This document shows, piece by piece, positions 1 through 7,841 of a stretch of 64,000 nucleotides of DNA (position 1 is the stretch's first letter; the number at the start of each line of letters is the position of its first letter). Origin of the DNA: Cellulophaga algicola DSM 14237 (GTDB taxonomy: Bacteria > Bacteroidota > Bacteroidia > Flavobacteriales > Flavobacteriaceae); contig NC_014934.1 in NCBI RefSeq assembly GCF_000186265.1, positions 3,100,001 to 3,164,000 on the forward strand, written 5' to 3'. The position numbers and the translations under genes are program-made. The notes under the pieces are model-generated. The model saw nothing but the letters and a program-made list of their open reading frames with translations, had not been told where the DNA came from and ran no database searches.

Positions 1-236
1 TTTGTTTTTTTGCTGAGAATAAAACTGGTTAAAGCAAAGGCAAAAGATAAGGTAAGGACTATTAAAAAAGCCCACTTTACATAGCCTGGCTTGTAGAGCG
101 CACGAAAATCTGCTGTAGTTAAATACTCAGGATAGTAAGCACAAATAGTGGTTCCAAAGCAGATTATAGCTAAAAATATCGAGATGTAACCGCTAATTTT
201 ACCTTCGCCTATTTTAAGTCTTTTATTTTGATTCAT
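1..236 (-). CDS. Sterol desaturase family-like protein, N-terminal part (cut by window edge)
   Basis: The open frame reads leftwards from an ATG at 236 and runs off the left edge, giving about 78 residues. It begins MNQNKRLKIGEGKISGYIS, followed by two hydrophobic segments (about residues 15-35 and 52-72), so this is the start of a polytopic membrane protein. The KIGEGKISGYIS opening resembles, from memory, the N-terminus of flavobacterial sterol desaturase/fatty acid hydroxylase family proteins. The histidine boxes that would prove this lie outside the window, so the family call is tentative. The open frame and membrane nature are seen directly. Confidence 0.5.
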   Translation of the reverse strand, partial: MNQNKRLKIGEGKISGYISIFLAIICFGTTICAYYPEYLTTADFRALYKPGYVKWAFLIVLTLSFAFALTSFILSKKT

Positions 237-338
237 TATAAGTGGTATGTTGGTTGGTATTTTATTTGGTTAAACTTATAACGTAAAATGCTTAAGTTTT
301 GGTATTTATCGTAATTCTTTATTTTTTAGCACCGAAGG

Positions 339-383
339 ACCGCTATGTTTTATTTTTTAGTATATAAAATAAAACATAGCGGT
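339..383. repeat. 18-bp perfect inverted repeat, possible terminator
   Basis: Two 18-nt arms (339-356 and 366-383) are perfectly complementary around a 9-nt loop. The arms start ACCGCTATG and continue into A/T-rich sequence. It lies just after the stop of the leftward lipoprotein gene at 411, where a terminator is expected. There is no clean T-run after the stem on the minus strand; the T-rich stretches are inside the stem, so it is not a canonical intrinsic terminator. Confidence 0.5.
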
Positions 384-410
384 ATAGATAGCAATAGAAT
401 TTAAAATCTT

Positions 411-2159
411 TTAGTCCTGTTTAGGGATAAGGTCTCCTTTGTAATTATACGTTTTACTTCCATAATCAAACTTATAAATTCTTCTACCTTGATCATCTTT
501 ACTTAAAAAATTCATGTAAGATTCTTCAGTGTCTACTAAAACCTTTCCGTTTACGTCTATAAGTTTATATGTTCCATTGAAGCGAGCGGCTGTTATACCA
601 TCTTCAAACGGTTCTGCAGTTTCATATTTTGGAGGGATAACGCTTTTCCCTTTCGGGTCTATAAACCCAATAAGATCACCATTACTTACTAAAATTCTGT
701 TATCGGATAATCCATCATAAACTCTAGTAACATTTGGGACTGGTGTTTCATTACCCATCATATCAATAATGAAGTATGAATTATTTCTAAAACCAAAAAG
801 TATTTCACCTACCTCAGTTAGCTTATCATACTTTTTTGGACCTATAGGCTTATAGTTAGAAAAAAATAGTTCAATGGCATCGTTTTCATCTTCTGGTTGA
901 ATACCTGCTAATCCATTTTTGTAAGCTACAAGATTATAGACGAGTAGGGTGTCTAAACTTTTGTTTACTCTGTTTAAATGGTAATAATATTCATTATCCT
1001 CATAATAATCGCCACTAATGTTTACAAGACTTATGTTGTCATTTTTTATCTTTATTTGATGCGCTCCGTTTGCATTTAAAAATATAAGCGAATCATCAGT
1101 ACTCATATTAAATAATTCATCTATAGCATTAAAAGGGTGAGTATTGTGTGCTGTAAATTTTACTTTCTCGTTTTCTGTATCCTTACTAAATAATAGTTTT
1201 ATGGCATCTACGTGTCCATAGAAATAATATTCTCGATGGAAGAGTCCGTCCTTATCATTAAAGTAATCAATATTGTTTAAGTGTTTGCGTAAGTATTTTT
1301 GAAAATCTGCGGTACTTTTAAAATCTCCATCATTCAGTTTTTCTTGTACTATTTTCAAATACTTTAACATTTCGCTAAATATACCTTCAGAATCTCCGGG
1401 AGCTATAGTATTGCTAGAAGAACCACTTCTATCTATAAGTTTACCTTCCTTATTATATCCTTGAACTACAAATGGTGATGCTATGGTATCTGAGAGGGTA
1501 ATGTAAGCGTAGTTATTATCCGTTTTTACTAATTTAATCTCACCTCCTTTATAATTAGTTTTATTATTTTTATTGGATACTTCTACACTATCATAATCTT
1601 TTATATAAGCTAACTCGTAAGAAATATCAATGCTATCTATAGGTTTAGCGGTACCCCAACCTTCTCTATCAAAACTAAAATCTACCATATAATTTTCAAC
1701 GCTATCTGTTTTAATTTCGCCAGAGTGATAGTAGATTTTGGTAGGGCTAAAAGTTTGACTGATACCTTGCCCTAATTCTAAAGGTCTTCTTTGATCCGTA
1801 TTTGTAAATGAAAATTTAAGATGACTTTCATAAGATTCAAAATATTGATCAAATACGACACTATTAAATTGATTCAAGGCGTTATGAATACCAGTAGTAT
1901 CGATCTTAAATTCTTCTCCATATTTTTCATCCTCTTTTTTGATGCTTTTGATGCTATTAGAAAAAGAACCATCAAAGAAATTTAAAAAAGCTTCAAATTG
2001 TTTAATGTTGATATTCATTTCTTCTTTTATTTCATCCAAAGATTTATCATCCAGTGCGGAAATAAACTCGTCTAAATCTTCATTATTTTTTGTCTGCGTT
2101 TGTACATTACTGCAGCCAGCTATAATCAAAAATAGCGTTATAAATAATACTTTATTCAT
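411..2159 (-). CDS. Large lipoprotein with C-terminal WG-type repeats
   Basis: A 582-residue exported lipoprotein. The N-terminus MNKVLFITLFLIIAGC ends in a lipobox (IIAGC), so it should be lipid-anchored after SPaseII cleavage. The C-terminal 120 residues or so show WG-like repeats: an RVYDGL...GLIGFIDPKGKSVIPPKY-type unit followed by a second, PFEDGITAARFNGTYKLIDVNGK-type unit that I give here only as its key features (F-x-DG, then ID-x-NGK). The long middle region (about 30-450) is acidic and not recognised. It is the last gene of a leftward operon: its ATG overlaps the stop of the upstream lipoprotein gene by 4 bp (ATGA), which suggests translational coupling. WG repeats are probable binding modules, but no function can be assigned. 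Confidence 0.8.
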   Translation of the reverse strand: MNKVLFITLFLIIAGCSNVQTQTKNNEDLDEFISALDDKSLDEIKEEMNINIKQFEAFLNFFDGSFSNSIKSIKKEDEKYGEEFKIDTTGIHNALNQFNSVVFDQYFESYESHLKFSFTNTDQRRPLELGQGISQTFSPTKIYYHSGEIKTDSVENYMVDFSFDREGWGTAKPIDSIDISYELAYIKDYDSVEVSNKNNKTNYKGGEIKLVKTDNNYAYITLSDTIASPFVVQGYNKEGKLIDRSGSSSNTIAPGDSEGIFSEMLKYLKIVQEKLNDGDFKSTADFQKYLRKHLNNIDYFNDKDGLFHREYYFYGHVDAIKLLFSKDTENEKVKFTAHNTHPFNAIDELFNMSTDDSLIFLNANGAHQIKIKNDNISLVNISGDYYEDNEYYYHLNRVNKSLDTLLVYNLVAYKNGLAGIQPEDENDAIELFFSNYKPIGPKKYDKLTEVGEILFGFRNNSYFIIDMMGNETPVPNVTRVYDGLSDNRILVSNGDLIGFIDPKGKSVIPPKYETAEPFEDGITAARFNGTYKLIDVNGKVLVDTEESYMNFLSKDDQGRRIYKFDYGSKTYNYKGDLIPKQD

Positions 2160-3421
2160 TGTCTTATTACTTTAAGTTCGCTAGTTCCCTTGGGTTGGTA
2201 TAAGAAATAGTTTAATTTTTTACTGTATTTTTTTCCAGTTAATATAAGCATGGCCTCTTTATCTTCAGGGTATACGTATACTAACTTACCACCGTCATAA
2301 AATTGAATTTCAATATCCTTAGCTATGGTATATTTATAGCTGTTGTAGGACCATGATACATATTCTTCCCAGTTTTCTCTTGCAGTTTCAAAATCAGTAT
2401 CAAAGGCTATTTGTTGTGATTCTAGGTCAGACTCGTAAAAGAGGTCATTAATAGCTTGTTCATTATTTGCTAATACTGCCTTTCCAATTTTAGTATAGAG
2501 GGCATTAATTTTAGACACTAAATTTTTATCTTTACGTAAGTCAACACCATCTGTCCAAGCTTTTGGATAAAAGGGGAGAACTAAATCATACGTGTTACTA
2601 AAATTAACTGGTGTTGTTCCTGATAGCTTTAAGTTATTTATTTCCGCATAAATTTCTTCGGTATCAAAATCATATAATACCGCTGAGAAGTGAGCATCAT
2701 CATTAAAACGTCCTTGAGAACTATTTTCGTTTTGGGTATTTGGCTTTATGATAAATTCTAAGCTAGATTTTTCATTAGTAATATATTCGTTTAAAAATAT
2801 TTCGCTATATAGAATTGCATTGGGTATTTTTATACCATTCACTATGATGTCATAATCACAATCTTGCTCCTTAATTTTTAGTATATATTTTGGCGCATTA
2901 GGATACGTTTTTATTTCTTTATGAAGGTTTGCTATTGGCAAGTTATAAAGGGTTTTATAGCTTATTGTTAATTCGGCATTATCCTTGTCTCCCATGGCTG
3001 CCAAATGTTTCCCGTTTTTTAATTTTACGACTAATTTAATGTCTTGGGTTTCTTGTTTCCAATCAAATTCTATATCGTTAGAGTATCCATCAGAAATTGG
3101 GCTTAGTCCATATTTGGCTTCCACGGTTTCTAATATTTTTCTACCTGAATAATTAATAGTATCTGTTGTCAGAATCATATAGTTATCGGTCACTAAGGCC
3201 TTCATAATGGGAGTTCCAGCGTAGTGCATCCCTTCAATAGTGAGTTCATTAAAACTATAAACGGTGTCAATCTTTACCTCTTCATTCTCTTTCTGTATTT
3301 TATTAAGGAACGTATTAATGTCTGATTTCTGGGTTATTTCTGCAAAGTCATATTTTTCTTGCCCACAGGAGGTAACGGAAATTCCCGTAAGTAAAATAAG
3401 TGAACTAATAAATTTTTTCAT
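2156..3421 (-). CDS. Hypothetical lipoprotein
   Basis: A 421-residue lipoprotein with signal MKKFISSLILLTGISVTSC (lipobox VTSC, followed by GQ). I do not recognise the family. An N-terminal region (about 60-140) contains a YG-L-SP...FDWKQET...I-KLVVKLKNGK pattern. This resembles the C-terminal half of the small secreted protein encoded just upstream (3442-3903), which has YGEPE...YEWNTET-HILLSI followed by KGEF, so the two probably share a domain. The remainder (about 150-421) contains beta-rich, D/N-rich sequence. It sits in the middle of a tight operon, 20 nt after the upstream gene and overlapping the downstream one by 4 bp. An accessory envelope role is inference only. Confidence 0.75.
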   Translation of the reverse strand: MKKFISSLILLTGISVTSCGQEKYDFAEITQKSDINTFLNKIQKENEEVKIDTVYSFNELTIEGMHYAGTPIMKALVTDNYMILTTDTINYSGRKILETVEAKYGLSPISDGYSNDIEFDWKQETQDIKLVVKLKNGKHLAAMGDKDNAELTISYKTLYNLPIANLHKEIKTYPNAPKYILKIKEQDCDYDIIVNGIKIPNAILYSEIFLNEYITNEKSSLEFIIKPNTQNENSSQGRFNDDAHFSAVLYDFDTEEIYAEINNLKLSGTTPVNFSNTYDLVLPFYPKAWTDGVDLRKDKNLVSKINALYTKIGKAVLANNEQAINDLFYESDLESQQIAFDTDFETARENWEEYVSWSYNSYKYTIAKDIEIQFYDGGKLVYVYPEDKEAMLILTGKKYSKKLNYFLYQPKGTSELKVIRQ

Positions 3422-3441
3422 TGGTTGAAATTTGAATGGTT

Positions 3442-3903
3442 TTATTTGAACTTTAGGTCTAGATTATCAAAAGCTTTGAATTCCCCCTTTTCTTTACGGA
3501 TACTTAATAATATGTGTAATGTTTCTGTGTTCCATTCATAGTATATACTAGTATCGTCATCATCATCTATCTCTGGTTCACCATAGCTTTTAATTAAATT
3601 GGATACAATGGTTTCATAATCTTCTTTTTCATCAAAAGGTTTTAATTCCATGCTTAAGCCGTTCCAATCATTAGAAAATGAAACTTTATCTATGGGGACC
3701 TTATAAAACATTAAAAAACGTTCATCTTCAAACAGAAGATCTCCTGCGTAATTTTCACCACTAGGAATGCCTTTAAAAAAAGCTTTTAAATCTGTTTCTG
3801 CAGTAACGTTCTCTAAATTTTTGATTAACCCTTTATAATCAATCTGGGCAAAAGTGAAAAGGCTTGTAAACAGTAAGAGTGTACATGCTAATTTAAGTTT
3901 CAT
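3442..3903 (-). CDS. Small secreted protein
   Basis: A 153-residue protein with a typical signal peptide (MKLKLACTLLLFTSLFTFAQ, cleavage before I21 likely). The mature part is acidic, with a DDDDD run near residue 115, and has alternating hydrophobic strands. Its last 40 residues (YGEPE, YYEWNTETL, HILLSI) look like a segment of the downstream lipoprotein at 2156-3421. Probably a periplasmic domain protein. The family is not recognised. It lies 27 nt downstream of the phosphodiester glycosidase gene and 20 nt before the next gene, consistent with one transcript. Confidence 0.7.
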   Translation of the reverse strand: MKLKLACTLLLFTSLFTFAQIDYKGLIKNLENVTAETDLKAFFKGIPSGENYAGDLLFEDERFLMFYKVPIDKVSFSNDWNGLSMELKPFDEKEDYETIVSNLIKSYGEPEIDDDDDTSIYYEWNTETLHILLSIRKEKGEFKAFDNLDLKFK

Positions 3904-3930
3904 AAAATATGAGTTTTTGAGGTTGGATTT

Positions 3931-4758
3931 TTATTTTTTTGATATTCCAATGACATTTGGGATAGACCAAAATTTAGTGTTATCATCATTCTCGTTGAAA
4001 TCTGTTTCATAGCTTCCCATTTTTTCAACTTTAGTGCCATTATGGTCCATATAGAATGATGCTTCAGGACCACCTTCTAAATACATCAAATTGTAGACGT
4101 CCAGAGAAGAATTCAAGAGGATAGAAATAAAATCATGAACGGAATAGGGAGAGCGAGTAAAAATAAATAGGGCGTTACCTTCCTTATCTTTTCCGATAAC
4201 CACCATGCTCCATTTTTTAGCTTGTTGTCCCCATTTGTTTTTCTGATTGCAATCTACCATACGAATAGATTGTGTAAATGAGTTGTATTGATCTTTTAAT
4301 TGATCCCAGTTTTGGCATGTTCTATCTATAATCTGAAATTCAGGAACACTGTCGTTCTTTCGGTTGAAGGCAGCAATAGTATTGTCTTTATTTAAACGTC
4401 CATTATTTACAAAATCGAAATTTTTCATGAAACCGACATTCGTCGCAAAATCTTGCATATACATGCCTGCATTTATAACTGCAATTTGATTTTTATCTTC
4501 TGCCCATTTTTTTGCAGTTTTAACGCGTGCTCCATTTTCTTTGGCGCTCAGTAAATTAAGGTTGTATAATTTTGGAGAAATCTTTAAAATAGTAATCTTG
4601 CTATCTCCATAAGTAGCCTTTTTAGGGGCATCATATTCAGCGTAAAAAAGCCCTTCATCAATTTTGTTCCAAGTAATTTTTTCTTCATCAGAAAAGCTAT
4701 TAAAAGAAAGTAAGAGTATTGCAATTGAAGCTAAAATAAAGGATAGTAGGTATTTCAT
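3931..4758 (-). CDS. Phosphodiester glycosidase (DUF2233/NAGPA-like) family protein, exported
   Basis: A 275-residue exported protein. After an N-terminal signal/membrane segment (about 1-23) it shows the NAGPA/DUF2233 layout: an early strand with YAEYDAPKK, AVINAGMYMQDFATNVGF near residue 95 (the conserved INAGMY/F motif), VVIGKDKEGNALFIFTRSP, and the C-terminal Y-LEGGPEASFY motif. Family members cut phosphodiester-linked sugars or act on related exopolysaccharide substrates. It is the first gene of a leftward four-gene operon of exported proteins (411-4758), so the substrate may be an envelope glycan. That link is inference. Confidence 0.82.
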   Translation of the reverse strand: MKYLLSFILASIAILLLSFNSFSDEEKITWNKIDEGLFYAEYDAPKKATYGDSKITILKISPKLYNLNLLSAKENGARVKTAKKWAEDKNQIAVINAGMYMQDFATNVGFMKNFDFVNNGRLNKDNTIAAFNRKNDSVPEFQIIDRTCQNWDQLKDQYNSFTQSIRMVDCNQKNKWGQQAKKWSMVVIGKDKEGNALFIFTRSPYSVHDFISILLNSSLDVYNLMYLEGGPEASFYMDHNGTKVEKMGSYETDFNENDDNTKFWSIPNVIGISKK

Positions 4759-4882
4759 TTTGTAAGTTATTATAATTAATCGCTACCGTTTTAAGGTGAA
4801 TTATTTTTATTCAGAGTAAATATACGCTTACTTTAGATTATACGCTGGACTAAAAGGTAATTACCATGAGTTAGCCCCTTGT

Positions 4883-5977
4883 TTATGCTGACATAGCATA
4901 TTGCTTATTAATTTTTAATTCTGGTTTGGAGCAGAATAAATATAGGCTTATTAAAAACACCCATTCTAAAGGTTTCATTGCTAGGTATGTGATGCTTGAC
5001 CGTTTTGGCGTATTAATTTTCTTTGAAAGGTTGTATCCATATAAATCGTAATTTTTACGAATAATATGGTGGACTCTCGGTGAAAAGTCTTGAATCATTT
5101 CTTCAAAAGCATTGGCAATAAGCAATTGTCTGTTTACAATAATTGGTCTGCCATTTCGCTGTCCTAATCGCAATGGCTTTACAATTTCCGGATGTCCAGA
5201 TGCTGCTACGGTACATAGGTAATGCCCTTTATGATCTAATATTGGTGGGTGTATTTGTTGTGATAGTTTCCACGTAGTTGTTTCTGTAAATACTTTAACT
5301 ATTGAGTCTGGATCTTGTCCCACTAAAATTAGAAGTAGCGTACATATAAAAAACACAGGAAATAACAATACTATAATCCATAAGGGATGTCTACTTCTTG
5401 TTACTAGAAAACTTTGAACACTATTTAAGTAACGGTTTGCATAGGTTTTCTTTAAAGTTTCATCTACCTGTTCTGTAATTGTTTTATAGATAAGGGAACA
5501 TCCTATAATTAACGCCACAAAAGGAGCAAATAAAAACAGAATATGTTCCGTGTCGCTCACATATATACTTATACTTTCTGTATTGTGCGTAAATGTTTGG
5601 TACAAAATAGCAAGATTAAAAATAATTCCTATAGCTATAAAAATTAAAGCTAAAATTAAAGTTAAGGGAGGGAGTTTTTTACTTCTTTTCCAAACCAAAA
5701 ATAATGCGGTGTTAAAAGCTATGAAATAAAAAATTAAGGTTAAAATATGTTGTTCTGAAAAAGGGCTATAGCACTCCCCATCAACAGGATCAATAGCTTG
5801 GTAGTATGGATTACTATGGATAAGCATACCAATTATAAATAGTACAAGCGTAAACACATAAACGGTAGCAATAATTATGTCTAATGGGCTAGCTACTTTA
5901 TTAGATTTTTTTAAAGCAAACCAGACTAAAAATAAAAAAAGTAAAGAAATTGAAATTATAATTAGAAGAGCTGTCAT
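4883..5977 (-). CDS. DUF6688-like membrane protein
   Basis: A 364-residue integral membrane protein with about six hydrophobic helices in the first 225 residues (e.g. around 3-20, 36-56, 77-96, 104-125, 146-166, 198-222). The rest is a more polar C-terminal domain (AASGHPEIVKPLRLGQRNG, then VNRQLLIANAFEE and RKNYDLYGY) and a final hydrophobic stretch ending in KPLEW...LYLFCSKPE. The GHPxIVKPxR...NRQLLIANAFEE pattern matches what I recall of DUF6688 proteins. Function unknown. It has its own short upstream region and a 124-nt gap before the exported operon, so it may be transcribed separately. Confidence 0.65.
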   Translation of the reverse strand: MTALLIIISISLLFLFLVWFALKKSNKVASPLDIIIATVYVFTLVLFIIGMLIHSNPYYQAIDPVDGECYSPFSEQHILTLIFYFIAFNTALFLVWKRSKKLPPLTLILALIFIAIGIIFNLAILYQTFTHNTESISIYVSDTEHILFLFAPFVALIIGCSLIYKTITEQVDETLKKTYANRYLNSVQSFLVTRSRHPLWIIVLLFPVFFICTLLLILVGQDPDSIVKVFTETTTWKLSQQIHPPILDHKGHYLCTVAASGHPEIVKPLRLGQRNGRPIIVNRQLLIANAFEEMIQDFSPRVHHIIRKNYDLYGYNLSKKINTPKRSSITYLAMKPLEWVFLISLYLFCSKPELKINKQYAMSA

Positions 5978-6065
5978 GAAATAGGATAAAGAATAGAACT
6001 TAAAATTTTAATTACTCTGGTAAGAAGGCACAATGTAAATTGGATTATTTGTTAGTTCAAATAAA

Positions 6066-6260
6066 TTATACATCCTTCTTGGATTCTTTTCTATAGCTGA
6101 ATAGTAGTGCAATAGTTAAAACACTCCAAAAAAGTCTATAGACCCAGATGTCTACAGGGTAACCCAATATTTGTGACCCTTCTGTTATATTCCCAAAAAA
6201 ACTATAAACGACAATTACAAATGCAAAAATTCCTAGAATAAGTGATATGTATTTTTTCAT
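6066..6260 (-). CDS. Small two-helix membrane protein
   Basis: A 64-residue open frame beginning MKKYISLILGIFAF. Two hydrophobic helices (about 4-24 and 38-57) are separated by a short loop (GNITEGSQILGYPVD), and the tail is basic (YRKESKKDV). It is read leftwards, 88 nt upstream of the DUF6688-like gene. No family recognised. The start is the only in-frame ATG. The high hydrophobicity and lysine-rich tail favour a real gene over chance. Confidence 0.55.
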   Translation of the reverse strand: MKKYISLILGIFAFVIVVYSFFGNITEGSQILGYPVDIWVYRLFWSVLTIALLFSYRKESKKDV

Positions 6261-6905
6261 ACTAATTGAAATTATGTCGGCTTTAATTAAGGGAACTATT
6301 ATTTCTCAAATATAAGATTTTTATTAAGGCTTAATAGGTTTCGTAGTTGCTCTCTTTATAAGATTGGTTTTTACTATACTTTCTTTAAGTGTTTCAGACT
6401 TTTTTTTCAAATCCTAATTTTTTTGTAGCCTTGTTTGAAAATTGCCTTACGCATTAAAAAAAATATGCTGTAGCAAATTAAATTATTGCGTTTAAAAATT
6501 CCAAATTCAGCTTTTCAGTGCCAATACATATCGCGAAAATCATTAAAAAAAGCTTAGTTTTTTTAATGATAAAGGGCTTGAAAAAGAACAATTAAAAGGT
6601 CTTTTTTATCTATCACATTTACGGTCTTAATTAGAACTATTGATGAAATTAGAGTTTTAAATTTTTAAAGAATTAACGCAAACTAAATTATTCCAGAAAT
6701 GGAGTTGATTTAAATAGTTTAAAATACGTAACTTTAAGTTTTTTAGGTTGTCTAAGCATAGTTTTTTTAACACTTTTAATGCTGTAATTTGTTGTAAACT
6801 ATAGTGTTATATGGGTATTTATTTTTTTTGAATTATTGAAAATTTAACACTTGACTAAAGGATAAAAAAAATACATTTGACATGATTTAAATCTGTATTT
6901 CAATT
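6261..6905. other. 645-nt AT-rich intergenic region between divergent genes
   Basis: No convincing gene in any frame. It holds the two divergent promoter regions, for the small membrane gene leftwards and the hydrolase/transporter pair rightwards. It contains a 13-bp A/T-only inverted repeat (6539-6551 with 6558-6570, loop GCTTAG) that could form a weak hairpin. A TTTG at 6876-6879 lies close to the hydrolase ATG, but the downstream box would place transcription start inside the gene, so I do not call a promoter. Confidence 0.5.
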
Positions 6906-7823
6906 ATGAAGAAGAATTCATTAATACTAGTTTTGTTGCTACTAATTTGCACTTCCGTTTTTGCGCAAGACGAGCTGCCTATTCGTATTCCAGATACAGA
7001 AATAAAAAGCCTTCCAAGCTTATATAATAAATCTTTACAAACCAATTTAGAGAAAGAATTAAAAATGAATCCTAAATGGAAGAAATTAATTCTTGAAAAG
7101 AAAATGGCCGTTGGTGTAGTAGATTTAAGCGATCCAGATAATACTAGGTTTGCAAGAATCAATGGGAATCATATGATGTATGCGGCAAGTTTACCTAAAA
7201 TAGCCATATTATTAGCTGCTATGGATGCCATTGATAAAGGGCAATTAAAGGAGACAAAAGAGGTTAAAGATGATATGCGTTTAATGATTAGCAAATCTAA
7301 CAACCAAGCATCTACTAGAATGATTGATCGTGTTGGGTATAAGAAAATAGAAGATGTCATGACAGATCCTAAATATGCTTTTTACGATGAGCATAAGGGT
7401 GGTGGTCTTTGGGTTGGTAAACGTTACGGTAGTGGGGGAGATACGAATAGAGAACCATTAAAAAATTTAAGTCACGCAGCTACAGTTACTCAAGTATGCC
7501 GTTATTATTATTTGTTAGCAAACGGAAAATTAGTAAATGAAAAACGCTCTAAGCAAATGTTAGCCATCATGGAAAATCCTGATTTGCATCATAAATTTGT
7601 AAACACACTAGATCGAATAGCTCCACATGCACGTTTGTTTAGAAAATCTGGTTCTTGGCGCACTTACCATTCTGATTCTATACTTGTATGGGGAGAGGAT
7701 CCTGATCGTCGTTATATTTTAGTTGCATTGATTGATGATGCTAGTGGCGAACAGATTATTAGAGATTTAGTGAAACCTGTAGAGAAAGTTTTAAAAAAGA
7801 GAATATCTTTGGTTAGTAACTAG
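6906..7823 (+). CDS. Exported serine hydrolase, class A beta-lactamase/penicillin-recognising fold
   Basis: A 305-residue periplasmic protein with a signal peptide ending in VFAQ (residue 21). All three signature elements of the serine acyl-enzyme fold are in order: S95-L-P-K98 (SxxK), S131-N-N133 (SxN) and K247-S-G249 (KTG equivalent). It may be a beta-lactamase or a cell-wall transpeptidase/carboxypeptidase-like enzyme; the class A Glu166 loop is not obvious, so penicillinase activity is not assured. The next gene starts 18 nt downstream, an Npt-like transporter with HEAT repeats, so the two are probably co-transcribed. Two other genes in the window share this fold (13074, 35980). Confidence 0.8.
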   Translation: MKKNSLILVLLLLICTSVFAQDELPIRIPDTEIKSLPSLYNKSLQTNLEKELKMNPKWKKLILEKKMAVGVVDLSDPDNTRFARINGNHMMYAASLPKIAILLAAMDAIDKGQLKETKEVKDDMRLMISKSNNQASTRMIDRVGYKKIEDVMTDPKYAFYDEHKGGGLWVGKRYGSGGDTNREPLKNLSHAATVTQVCRYYYLLANGKLVNEKRSKQMLAIMENPDLHHKFVNTLDRIAPHARLFRKSGSWRTYHSDSILVWGEDPDRRYILVALIDDASGEQIIRDLVKPVEKVLKKRISLVSN

Positions 7824-7841
7824 TACTGTTTAAAACGTTTC

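Noticed and set aside
6871-6905. Promoter with TTTG at 6876 and TATTTC near 6896
   Set aside because: Transcription would start after the ATG of the hydrolase, which is not plausible.
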